In this document: in pieces, positions 57,766 to 64,000 of the stretch
Layout: each line of letters starts with the position of its first letter
Position numbering within the stretch: position 1 is the stretch's first letter
Assembly: GCA_052084925.1 (NCBI GenBank)
Contig: JBQDEV010000003.1
Coordinates: forward strand, 62,001-126,000
From: CmP2 sp052084925
Lineage (GTDB): Bacteria > Actinomycetota > Actinomycetes > Actinomycetales > Micrococcaceae
Reading direction: 5' to 3'
Length of the DNA: 64,000 bases
Position numbers and translations under genes: made by a program
The notes under the pieces: model-generated
Seen by the model: the letters and a program-made list of their open reading frames with translations, nothing else
What the model was told of the DNA's origin: nothing
Databases searched by the model: none

Positions 57766-59303
57766 GCTCGCTGGAACCGGAGAAACAAGTAGAACCGGTG
57801 AACTCGGTAGAGCCGTTGGAGTCCCTAGTTGAGCTGCGCGGATTCACGGCGGTGGATCCTCGCAGCGACCGGGTGCTGCTCGACGACATCGACCTCAAGG
57901 TGGCGCCGGGCGAACAGGTGCTGCTGCTGGGCGCATCGGGCGCGGGGAAATCGACCCTGTTGGACTCGATCCGTGGGGTGGTGCCGCACTCGGTTCCCCT
58001 GGAGCTCACCGGGGAGTGCCTGGTGAACGGGGAACCCGTGCTCGGCTCCACCGTGGCGGACCTGACCCGGACCATCGGCACCGTGCCCCAGGACCCGCAC
58101 GCCAGCATCTGCCTGCCGCTGGTGGAGGACGAGATCGCCCTGACGCTGGAGAACCACGGGGTGGATCCGGCCGAGATTCCGGGCCGGATTACCACACTGC
58201 TCGACGACGTCGGCGCCGCGCATCTGCGCCGAGCGCGCACCCGCATCCTCTCGGGCGGCTGGGTGCAGCGGATTGCCACGATCGCCGCGCTCGCGGCCCG
58301 GCCACGGCTGGTGCTGGCCGATGAGCCCACGTCGATGCTCGACGGCGCTGGCGTCTCCGCGGTGATGGAGCTGTTGACCCACCTGACCGGTGACGACGGC
58401 GCCCTGATCCTGGTGGAGCACCGGCTCGACGAGCTCTCGGTCTCCGCCGGAGGTCCCGGACTGCCTGCGCGCACCGTGGTGCTGGAGGCCGGGCGGATCC
58501 TGGCCGATGGCCCCACCGACGCCGTCTTGTCCGAGCACGCGCAACGCTTGGAGGACAGCGGGGTCTGGGTACCCGGAGTGAAGGCCGAAGCGTTCGCTGA
58601 GTTTGCTGAGCTCGCCGAGGTTCCTGGATCCGATGCGTCCCCGGAGGTGCTGCTGTGCGCCGCCGAGCTCACCGTTTCCCCGGACCCTGAGACCCCGCCG
58701 GTCCTCGACGGGCTCGATCTCACCGTGCGAGCGGGGGAGCGGATCGTGGTGCGCGGGGACAACGGCTCCGGCAAGACCACCCTGCTCACCGCGCTCGCCG
58801 GACTGGTGCCGCTGCGCGGTCGCTCCGGTCGATCGGCCAATGCCGGCGAGCTCACTGGGGCGGCTCCGGTGATGGTGTTCCAGAACCCGGAGCACCAGTT
58901 CCTGGCCCACACGGTGAATGACGAGCTGGGCGAGGATCCGCTCGGGGTGGAGCTGGTGGATCGGTTCGAGCTCGGCCACGTGGGTGCGCTGAACCCGTTC
59001 CGGCTCTCCGGCGGGGAGCAGCGCCGACTCTCAGTGGCGCTCGGACTGCTCGCGGCCCGTCGTCGTGAAGACCCCACCGTGCTGCTGGCAGACGAACCGA
59101 CCTTCGGACTGGACCGGGCCAGCACCACCGCGGTGATGTCGGAGCTGGCCCGGTACGCGGCTGAGGGCGGCGCCGTGGTCGTGGTGACACACGACGACGA
59201 ACTCACCCGCGCCTGGGCGACCCGGGTGGTGCGGCTGCCCGGACGCGACCTCGCGGTTTCCGAGGCCGACGTGGACACAGTGGATGCGGGGGAGCGGCGA
59301 TGA
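57762..59303 (+). CDS. ykoD: ECF transporter duplicated ATPase YkoD
   Basis: A 513-residue protein with two ABC ATPase domains in one chain (about 20-265 and 295-505). Domain 1: LLGASGAGKSTLLDSIRG, ILSGGWVQRIATIAALA (a divergent signature) and LVLADEPTSMLD. Domain 2: VRGDNGSGKTTLLTALAG, FRLSGGEQRRLSVALGLL and VLLADEPTFGLD. It energises YkoE/YkoC. The signature of domain 1 reads SGGWVQR rather than SGGQxQR, while domain 2 is canonical, so the two sites may be unequal. Confidence 0.94.
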   Translation: MSSLEPEKQVEPVNSVEPLESLVELRGFTAVDPRSDRVLLDDIDLKVAPGEQVLLLGASGAGKSTLLDSIRGVVPHSVPLELTGECLVNGEPVLGSTVADLTRTIGTVPQDPHASICLPLVEDEIALTLENHGVDPAEIPGRITTLLDDVGAAHLRRARTRILSGGWVQRIATIAALAARPRLVLADEPTSMLDGAGVSAVMELLTHLTGDDGALILVEHRLDELSVSAGGPGLPARTVVLEAGRILADGPTDAVLSEHAQRLEDSGVWVPGVKAEAFAEFAELAEVPGSDASPEVLLCAAELTVSPDPETPPVLDGLDLTVRAGERIVVRGDNGSGKTTLLTALAGLVPLRGRSGRSANAGELTGAAPVMVFQNPEHQFLAHTVNDELGEDPLGVELVDRFELGHVGALNPFRLSGGEQRRLSVALGLLAARRREDPTVLLADEPTFGLDRASTTAVMSELARYAAEGGAVVVVTHDDELTRAWATRVVRLPGRDLAVSEADVDTVDAGERR

Positions 59304-60082
59304 CGCAGCGGGAGAGAACGCGTGAGAAGCAGCGGGAGCGGCAGCGGCTGCGCATCGTGCACCCCTCGACCCTGGTGGAGCCGGGGGTCCTGACCCGGTG
59401 GAACCCGTCGGTGAAACTGGTGACCCTGTTCGTCGTCTCGCTGACACTGTTACTGGTGTGGGATCCGTGGCGGCCGGCCGCGCTGTGGCTGGGACTGGTG
59501 GCCGTCGCGCTGACGCTGGGCAAGGTGCCGTGGCGTTGGCTCGCGTTGGCACACATCCCGTTCATCGCGTTCGCGCTCGGACTGTTCCTGGTGAACGTGT
59601 TCACCCGGGACAACGGGATGGCGATCGGGATGGCCCTGGCGGGACGCACCCTGGCCATCGGGGTCGCCTCGATCCTGTTCCTGTGCAGTACCGCACCGGT
59701 GGAGCTGATGCGCTCGCTGAACCAGAACCTGAAGCTGCCCGCCCCGATCACCTTCGCCGTGCTCGCCGGGTACCAGTTGCTGTTGGACCTACCGCGAGAA
59801 TGGCAGACCATCAGAGCCGCCCAACTGATGCGCGCAGGTGCTGCGCCTCAGCTGAGCGACGGACGTGCGCCGAAACTGCGCGTGCGGGAGGCCGGGCGGC
59901 TGGCGTTCACGGTGCTGATCGTCGCGCTGCGACGTTCTGAACGGATCGCCACCTCACTGGAATCGCGTGGGTTCGGTTTGAAACCGCGTACCGTCTACCG
60001 TCCGGTGGTGCTGCGCACTCGTGACGTCGTCGCCGGACTGATGGTCAGCCTCGCGGCCGTCGCCTACTGCTGGCCGTGGTGA
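59300..60082 (+). CDS. ykoC: ECF transporter T component YkoC
   Basis: A 260-residue membrane coupling subunit with about five helices. The ECF-T pattern is present: LTRWNPSVKLVTLFVVSLTLLLVWDP near the start, NVFTRDNGMAIGMALAGRTLAIGVASILFLCSTAPVELMRSLNQ in the middle, and the cytosolic coupling motif followed by ALRRSERIATSLESRGF. It overlaps ykoD by four bases. Its last 19 bp overlap the 3' end of an antitoxin-like gene on the other strand. Confidence 0.93.
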   Translation: MTQRERTREKQRERQRLRIVHPSTLVEPGVLTRWNPSVKLVTLFVVSLTLLLVWDPWRPAALWLGLVAVALTLGKVPWRWLALAHIPFIAFALGLFLVNVFTRDNGMAIGMALAGRTLAIGVASILFLCSTAPVELMRSLNQNLKLPAPITFAVLAGYQLLLDLPREWQTIRAAQLMRAGAAPQLSDGRAPKLRVREAGRLAFTVLIVALRRSERIATSLESRGFGLKPRTVYRPVVLRTRDVVAGLMVSLAAVAYCWPW

Positions 60083-60267
60083 GAGTGCCCGTGCCCGTCG
60101 TGGAGCTGTGCGAGGTGTGCGCGCATGTCTTCGGAACTGATGCCTCTCGAGGGCTCCGAACGCATCGCATCATACGAAGCCACCACGTCGGCGCGGAGCC
60201 ATTCTTCCAGAGCGTCGTTAACCTTGGTGTTCGGGATGGACACGTTGAATTGCTTTGTGATGCGCAC
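60064..60267 (-). CDS. Orphan ParD/CopG-like antitoxin
   Basis: A 67-residue small protein. The N-terminus (MRITKQFNVSIPNTKVNDALEEWLR) resembles a ribbon-helix-helix DNA-binding strand and helix, and the C-terminal half (SYDAMRSEPSRGISSEDMRAHLAQL) is the flexible, toxin-wrapping type of helix. It ends in an unusual histidine-rich tail (HGHSHHGQQ). No toxin gene follows it: the downstream DNA on that strand is the antisense of ykoC, with which it overlaps by 19 bp. It is likely an orphaned antitoxin left from a decayed toxin-antitoxin pair. Confidence 0.65.
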   Translation of the reverse strand: MRITKQFNVSIPNTKVNDALEEWLRADVVASYDAMRSEPSRGISSEDMRAHLAQLHDGHGHSHHGQQ

Positions 60268-60406
60268 GATGAAACCTTGTCCTCACCTTGTTTAGAACCT
60301 AGTCAGCGACAACCCTGACGACGAAGATGTCGTGTCGTCTAGGTATGGCTGCGTGACGTGGTCTTGGTACGAAGCGTCGACGAAGAACTGTATGCATGTG
60401 ATGTCT

Positions 60407-60976
60407 TCATGCTTCGCGCAGCGGCGTCGGTATCCACTTTGGCCAGCTAGGCGTTCCAACCGGAATTCCATGTTCATAGTTGGCGCAGAGCCTAAATGGC
60501 TTACGGGCGCTACTGTTGTCGAATACTTGAGTGGTATCGGCCTGCTGGATAGCTGCACTGATGTTGTCCCATAGCCGATTGTAGCGTTCTCGGATCTTTG
60601 CCTCTGGCACAGCATGCCCGCCGCGGCGAACTCGTTCCAGGACGCGTTGCACAGTCAGATCAAGCGGAACGGCGATCACGTGTAGATGCACGAGGAATCC
60701 CGCGTCAACGAAATCGGCAACGAGTTGGACCTTGCTCGGATGAGAGAACACCGTCTCCGAAATGAATGAGGCGCCTTGACTGAGACGCACTTGTCGCTGA
60801 CTTTCGGCGATTCTCGCTGCTTCGTAAGCATGCTGCACTTGCGCGTCTGGCCATCGATCAGCGGCAATTTCGTCAGCGTTGATGAATGGTAGTTTCGTTG
60901 CTGGAATGAGTACGTCGCGGACGTAGCTGGACTTCCCCGCGCCGTTGGGCCCGGCGATCAAGTGAAAGATAGGCAT
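60407..60976 (-). CDS. Zeta-toxin-like P-loop kinase
   Basis: A 189-residue P-loop protein of the zeta toxin/AAA_33 type. Walker A GPNGAGKSS is at residues 9-17 (Lys15). NADEIAADRWP provides the zeta-type Asp-Glu segment after strand 2, ISETVFSHPSK the next loop, and RVLERVRRGGHAVPEAKIRERYNRLW the arginine-bearing lid. In characterised zeta toxins the substrate is UDP-N-acetylglucosamine. The ATG at 60976 overlaps the stop of the upstream gene by one base (TGATG), so the two form a toxin-antitoxin-like operon. Its G+C is lower than that of its neighbours. Confidence 0.85.
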   Translation of the reverse strand: MPIFHLIAGPNGAGKSSYVRDVLIPATKLPFINADEIAADRWPDAQVQHAYEAARIAESQRQVRLSQGASFISETVFSHPSKVQLVADFVDAGFLVHLHVIAVPLDLTVQRVLERVRRGGHAVPEAKIRERYNRLWDNISAAIQQADTTQVFDNSSARKPFRLCANYEHGIPVGTPSWPKWIPTPLREA

Positions 60977-61335
60977 CAATCGCGAGCTGGGTGCACAACG
61001 ACGGTGCCGTTCTCGTCCGCTTCGGAAAATGACTCCCCCGCCGCGTCAAAGTTGGCTTCGTAATCTAGCTCGGTTCGCAGCTCATTAATGCGGCTCGCCC
61101 ACCTTTCGCGGACCAAGGCCTGCTCGCGCTCACCGAGTGAGTCGTAAGAGTCGGTCCCGGCCAAAACTCTTGAGACCGCACGATGATTCACCTGAGGCGA
61201 CATCTCTAGCTCCCGCCCAATGCGTGCCCAGTGTGCGAGCTGCTGTGGCACCGTCCGTGAAGAGGTGCGCGCCGCAACTGCTGCTGAATCAAACACGTCT
61301 AATGGAAGGCGGGTCGGCTGACTGGATCTACTCAT
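60976..61335 (-). CDS. ParD-like antitoxin of the zeta-toxin pair
   Basis: A 119-residue protein. Residues about 10-60 (RLPLDVFDSAAVAARTSSRTVPQQLAHWARIGRELEMSPQVNHRAVSRVLAG) match the ParD_like antitoxin family seen beside zeta-type toxins rather than the classical epsilon antitoxin. The C-terminal part is acidic. The promoter contains a perfect 7-bp palindrome overlapping a TACAAT -10-like box, the usual setting for autoregulation by a DNA-binding antitoxin. Confidence 0.8.
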   Translation of the reverse strand: MSRSSQPTRLPLDVFDSAAVAARTSSRTVPQQLAHWARIGRELEMSPQVNHRAVSRVLAGTDSYDSLGEREQALVRERWASRINELRTELDYEANFDAAGESFSEADENGTVVVHPARD

Positions 61336-61344
61336 GTAGATATT

Positions 61345-61359
61345 GTAGCACGGTGCTAC
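61345..61359. promoter_or_regulatory. Toxin-antitoxin operator
   Basis: GTAGCAC-G-GTGCTAC is a perfect 7-bp inverted repeat 10 bp upstream of the antitoxin start. On the minus strand it overlaps TACAAT, a good -10 box, so binding would block transcription. Confidence 0.75.
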
Positions 61360-61422
61360 CAGCGTGAAATGCGGCGCGTTCGAGTCTATTTCCGTTCTTC
61401 GCTTGCGATTTTTGCCGCACTT

Positions 61423-61818
61423 TCACAAAGCTTCAGAATCGGCCTGCTCGGGGAACCACACTGCCTGGCACAGTCGCACTCGCTGTCCGTCGGGAGTCAG
61501 TGGGCATCCTTCGGTGCGCAGAAGTTCCAGCGCCGTGTCTCTCAGTCGGGCAGGCGGAGCGCCGGCGGCGTTGACGACGCGCCACCACGGAACCCGGACG
61601 CCGGATGAAGTGACGGTGGGGCCGTGGGACAGGACCCGTCCGACCTGACGCGGCCCACCTCGGTGCAAGGCTTCGGCGACGATCTCGGCGATCAGCCCGT
61701 ACGTCATCGCCCGGCCTTCCGGGATCTGGGTCACGAGGTCCAAGACCGCCGCTTCGTACTCGGCGGTCCGTGCTGCCGGGTCCTCTGTGCGCGCCGACTC
61801 TGGCTGCTTCGGCGTCAT
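61423..61818 (-). CDS. Alkyltransferase-like protein (MGMT family, no acceptor cysteine)
   Basis: A 131-residue protein with the MGMT DNA-binding domain: VTQIPEGRAMTYGLIAEIV at about 31-49, then RQVGRVLS and VPWWRVVNAAG. Where O6-alkylguanine transferases have the acceptor cysteine in PCHRV, this protein has PWWRV, the hallmark of alkyltransferase-like (ATL) proteins. These bind O6-alkylguanine and hand the lesion to nucleotide excision repair rather than repairing it themselves. It is a single gene between the toxin-antitoxin operon and a DUF1648 gene. Confidence 0.9.
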   Translation of the reverse strand: MTPKQPESARTEDPAARTAEYEAAVLDLVTQIPEGRAMTYGLIAEIVAEALHRGGPRQVGRVLSHGPTVTSSGVRVPWWRVVNAAGAPPARLRDTALELLRTEGCPLTPDGQRVRLCQAVWFPEQADSEAL

Positions 61819-61866
61819 CGCAACACCTCCTCTTTCACCGCGTTCATCGTTGGCTGCCGAGGTGTC

Positions 61867-62661
61867 TCAGAGCGACAGGGCGATCAGCAGTAATGGCGCC
61901 AGCACGACGACGGCGAAGGCGACGATCGCCACTCTGCCCTTGCGCGAACCCACGTTCACGGTGGTGCCGATCCCGTAACCCTCGCGCTTCGGCACCATCA
62001 TCGCCGGATTCTCGGGGTCGTTGTAGAGCCCCATCGGCAGCCAGAGAGCGTCCTCGGCGGCTTCGGCCTCAGTGGGCCGGAGATTGAGCTGTTCGGCGGT
62101 GCGGTCCGTCCACCGGTGGTGCGCCCGATACACCGGTGAGGCCATGACGAAGATCAAGGCCATCAGCGCCACGACCAGCAGCAGGATGGTCGACGGAGAT
62201 CCGGGGGATGAAGAGCGTGCAAGGTGCCAGGTCTCCACATTGATGGCCACCATCATCAGGACCATCAGGGCGGTCACCCACCCGAGATATTCGATGGTGC
62301 CGCGGTGGCCGGACTCCAGGCGGAGACGACCCCAGGCGGAGAGATCTGGGGAGCCTGGACTCATGACCGGTGACATGATGCCGAGTGCGGTGAGCAGGAC
62401 AAACAGTCCGGAGCCGATGATGATCGTGGTGAACGCGGAGCCGAAGCTCTTCTCGGTCCAGCCGCGGACCTCACCGTCGGGGCCCCAGCCGGTGGGCAGC
62501 ATCGCGGGAAGCTGGTCATAGACCACCGCACCCCAGACGTAGGCGGCGCCGAGGATGACCAGGGCGATCAGGTAGGGAACCCACAGCCGAGTGCGGCCCT
62601 GCTGCGCGGCCATCGCCACCCGATGGTGGTCAGAATTCGGCTCATAGTCATCCGGTCTCAT
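61867..62661 (-). CDS. DUF1648/DUF5808-type membrane protein
   Basis: A 264-residue membrane protein. The first hydrophobic segment and following loop (LGAAYVWGAVVYDQLPAMLPTGWGPDGEVRGWTEKSFG, about 37-74) form the DUF1648 signature, with further helices at about 75-97, 125-145 and 155-180. The C-terminal soluble module reads LWLPMGLYNDPENPAMMVPKREGYGIGTTVNVGSRKGR and matches DUF5808, followed by a final helix. AGGAGGG before the ATG at 62661 decides the start. Function is unknown; related proteins are linked to cell-envelope or immunity roles. Confidence 0.85.
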   Translation of the reverse strand: MRPDDYEPNSDHHRVAMAAQQGRTRLWVPYLIALVILGAAYVWGAVVYDQLPAMLPTGWGPDGEVRGWTEKSFGSAFTTIIIGSGLFVLLTALGIMSPVMSPGSPDLSAWGRLRLESGHRGTIEYLGWVTALMVLMMVAINVETWHLARSSSPGSPSTILLLVVALMALIFVMASPVYRAHHRWTDRTAEQLNLRPTEAEAAEDALWLPMGLYNDPENPAMMVPKREGYGIGTTVNVGSRKGRVAIVAFAVVVLAPLLLIALSL

Positions 62662-62718
62662 CCCTCCTAGCTTAGGTTGCTGAGGTGGCGACGTGGAGGC
62701 TGTCGCTGGAGAGCGTCG

Positions 62719-62735
62719 TTCCCATAGAATGGGAA
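62719..62735. promoter_or_regulatory. IclR operator 1 (autoregulatory)
   Basis: TTCCCA-TAGAA-TGGGAA is a perfect palindrome ending two bases before the iclR start codon. The same 17-bp pattern occurs twice upstream of the CoA-transferase gene at 63435 and 63519. Confidence 0.8.
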
Positions 62736-62737
62736 GC

Positions 62738-63391
62738 ATGACTGAGTCAGTATCGTCCTCGTCGTCTTCGAATCGCACGCTCGATCGGGTCGTGCAGATC
62801 CTGGACGCTCTGGACGTCTCCTCCTGCAGTGCCTCCGAACTCGCGCGGCGCACCGGCCTTTCGGTGTCGACTGTGCATCGGCTGGCGATGTCGATGACGG
62901 AGCACGGATTTCTGCGCCGTGACAGCGACGGACTCTTCCGGATGGGGCAGCGCTTTGTCCGCTCCGCACTGGAGGCAGCCGCGTTGCCGGTGCTGCGGGA
63001 ATTGCAACGAAAGACTGGGGAGACCGCACAGCTGTGGGTGCGCCGCGGCGAGCACCGTCTGTGCCTGGCCACCGTCGACAGCGCCCACGAACTGCGTGCG
63101 GCCCTGCCCTTGGGGACTCGATTGGCCCTTCCGGCCGGGTCGGCCGGCCGCATTCTGGCCCGAGATCAGCGGGCCTGGGCCGAGATTGCCGAGCGCGGTT
63201 GGGCCGGGGCGGAAAGTGACCGCACGCCAGGGTTGGGTTCGGTGAGCGCGCCCGTGATTGTCGGAGAGCAGTTGATCGCCGCCGTCTGTCTCGCGCTGCC
63301 GCTGGTGCGTGTCTCCGTCTCGCCGGGGGAGGATTTCGGGGACGACGTGGCGGCCGCCGCGCGCGAGATCGCCGCCGCAGCCCAGCACTGA
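62738..63391 (+). CDS. IclR family regulator
   Basis: A 217-residue regulator. The N-terminal winged helix (about 12-65, RVVQILDALDVSSCSASELARRTGLSVSTVHRLAMSM) is typical of IclR, followed by the effector domain with FRMGQRFV, LWVRRGEHRLCLATVDS and the C-terminal SAPVIVGEQLIAAVCLALP segment. It is slightly short for the family. The ATG at 62738 lies directly after a perfect palindrome, which implies autoregulation. Two more copies of the palindrome lead into the CaiB CoA-transferase gene 170 bp downstream, its probable target. Confidence 0.93.
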   Translation: MTESVSSSSSSNRTLDRVVQILDALDVSSCSASELARRTGLSVSTVHRLAMSMTEHGFLRRDSDGLFRMGQRFVRSALEAAALPVLRELQRKTGETAQLWVRRGEHRLCLATVDSAHELRAALPLGTRLALPAGSAGRILARDQRAWAEIAERGWAGAESDRTPGLGSVSAPVIVGEQLIAAVCLALPLVRVSVSPGEDFGDDVAAAAREIAAAAQH

Positions 63392-63434
63392 GGCGCCGCC
63401 GCAGCCCACCACTGAGGCGCCGCGGTTTCCCACT

Positions 63435-63535
63435 TTCCCAGACCGTGGGAAGTTTCACGTCGAATCATTGTGACCTGAATCACGGGGCTGTACGGTTCCT
63501 GCAACCCAAAAGCAGGGCCTCCCATCCAGTGGGAA
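63435..63535 (+). promoter_or_regulatory. CoA-transferase control region: two IclR operators and a CRP-like site
   Basis: TTCCCA-GACCG-TGGGAA (63435-63451) is a perfect palindrome, and CTCCCA-TCCAG-TGGGAA (63519-63535) has one mismatch. A TTTCCCA half-site precedes the first at 63426-63432. Between them TGTGA-CCTGAA-TCACG (63469-63484) is a one-mismatch CRP/GlxR site. The layout suggests that the two IclR sites bracket the promoter with CRP-family input. Confidence 0.75.
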
Positions 63536-63559
63536 GCTCGCGAGGAAAGGTGGCAGGCC

Positions 63560-64000
63560 ATGGTGGCTCACGAGAATCATCCCCCGTTGGAGGGCGTCCG
63601 CGTCCTGGAACTCGGCAACTTCATCGCCGCGCCCTTCGCGGCCCGCGTTTTCGGCGACTTCGGCGCCGAAGTGATCAAGATTGAACGCCCAGGATCCGGC
63701 GACGAGCTGCGCGACTGGCGCAAGACCCGGGGCGAGACCTCGATGCTGTTCCGCACCCTGGCTCGGAACAAGAAGTCGGTGGAACTGGATCTGCGCAGCG
63801 ACGCCGGCCAGGCAGCCATCAAGCAGCTGGTGGCCAGCACCGACGTGGTGATCGAGAACTTCCGCCCGGGCACCCTGGAACGCTGGGGGCTGGCCCCGGA
63901 GACCCTGATGGAAATCAACCCCGACCTGGTGCTGGTGCGGATCTCCGGGTACGGGCAGACCGGCCCGTACCGCGATCGGGCTGGCTTCGGTTCCTCGGCG
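63560..64000 (+). CDS. CaiB/BaiF (family III) CoA-transferase, N-terminal part
   Basis: The first 147 residues of a family III CoA-transferase that runs off the right edge. PPLEGVRVLELGNFIAAPFAARVFGDFGAEVIKIERPGSGDELRDW, RNKKSVELDLR and VVIENFRPGTLERWGL are characteristic, as is the ISGYGQTGPYRDRAGF segment. It moves CoA between carboxylic acids such as succinyl-, carnitinyl- or formyl-CoA donors. The catalytic Asp lies beyond the window. AGGAAAGG precedes the ATG at 63560. Upstream control by IclR sites suggests a substrate-inducible catabolic operon. Confidence 0.93.
   Translation, partial: MVAHENHPPLEGVRVLELGNFIAAPFAARVFGDFGAEVIKIERPGSGDELRDWRKTRGETSMLFRTLARNKKSVELDLRSDAGQAAIKQLVASTDVVIENFRPGTLERWGLAPETLMEINPDLVLVRISGYGQTGPYRDRAGFGSSA

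Noticed and set aside
57674..59362. 562-codon minus-strand open frame
   Set aside because: Ser/Pro/Arg-rich shadow of ykoD, which has all ABC motifs on the plus strand; high-GC DNA commonly keeps antisense frames open.
1..64000. tRNA, rRNA genes and insertion sequences
   Set aside because: No cloverleaf with a CCA-type acceptor, rRNA segment or transposase-like protein was recognised on either strand.

Overview
The window is high-GC, densely packed DNA from an actinobacterium (Actinomycetota). The evidence is: class II aldolase, DUF3151 and purA genes of the actinobacterial type, a YkoF/E/D/C thiamine-precursor transporter behind a TPP riboswitch, a cell-wall-anchored esterase ending in a sorting signal of the LPxTG type (LATTG), a DtxR/IdeR-like iron box, and several TGTGA-N6-TCACA operators of the CRP/GlxR type. 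A member of the Micrococcales or Mycobacteriales fits. I cannot name a genus.

Layout. 0-6.7 kb: the start of a secreted lipase gene (runs off the left edge), fba, a small membrane coiled-coil protein, a tandem glycine riboswitch driving a DUF5058-type membrane pair plus an M20 amidohydrolase and a YqfO-like protein, and a lipoprotein. 6.8-16.7 kb: a visibly lower-GC catabolic island with a thioesterase and GntR regulator facing an SDR / CoA ligase / two MaoC proteins / thiolase operon, followed by a complete tripartite tricarboxylate transporter (TctC-B-A). 16.8-24.4 kb: DUF3151, an MFS permease, two tandem secreted paralogues, a muconate-cycloisomerase-like enzyme with its LysR regulator, and a divergent SLC13 transporter. 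24.4-30.0 kb: a second lower-GC catabolic island (YciI, AtoE-type transporter, 3-hydroxyacyl-CoA dehydrogenase-like, SDR, cyclase family, divergent LysR). 30.1-42.8 kb: muconolactone isomerase, a large LuxR regulator with a degenerate ATPase site, purA, a TetR/ABC exporter pair, a five-repeat secreted protein, a nitrilase, a second AtoE, and a phytoene-dehydrogenase-like oxidoreductase. 42.8-48.3 kb: a tannase/feruloyl-esterase family surface protein flanked by four copies of a previously unnamed small-RNA-like element, then an FAD dehydrogenase with TetR. 48.3-56.2 kb: two BASS symporters, DUF1801, a CoA-binding protein, MetY, a second SLC13 transporter, and quinone-type D-lactate dehydrogenase. 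56.3-60.1 kb: TPP riboswitch and ykoFEDC. 60.1-64 kb: an orphan antitoxin, a zeta-toxin/ParD-like pair, an alkyltransferase-like protein, a DUF1648 protein, and an IclR regulator with three matching operators controlling a CaiB CoA-transferase (runs off the right edge).

How it works together. Most of the window concerns uptake and CoA-dependent use of organic acids. There are at least eight transporters from carboxylate-type families (DASS x2, AtoE x2, BASS x2, TTT, DUF5058 pair), surface and secreted esterases, a beta-oxidation-like cassette without an acyl-CoA dehydrogenase, and two muconate-branch enzymes. Repeated CRP/GlxR-like sites suggest common carbon-source control.

The most unusual signal is the four-copy element at 42972-43064, 45385-45464, 45744-45820 and 45930-46006. 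Each copy has a TAGRST -10-like box, a conserved block around CCTCTTCAAGGTGTGAGTGATGA, and then a strong hairpin whose sequence differs between copies while its pairing is preserved. This looks like a family of about 65-90-nt small RNAs with an anti-Shine-Dalgarno 5' end.
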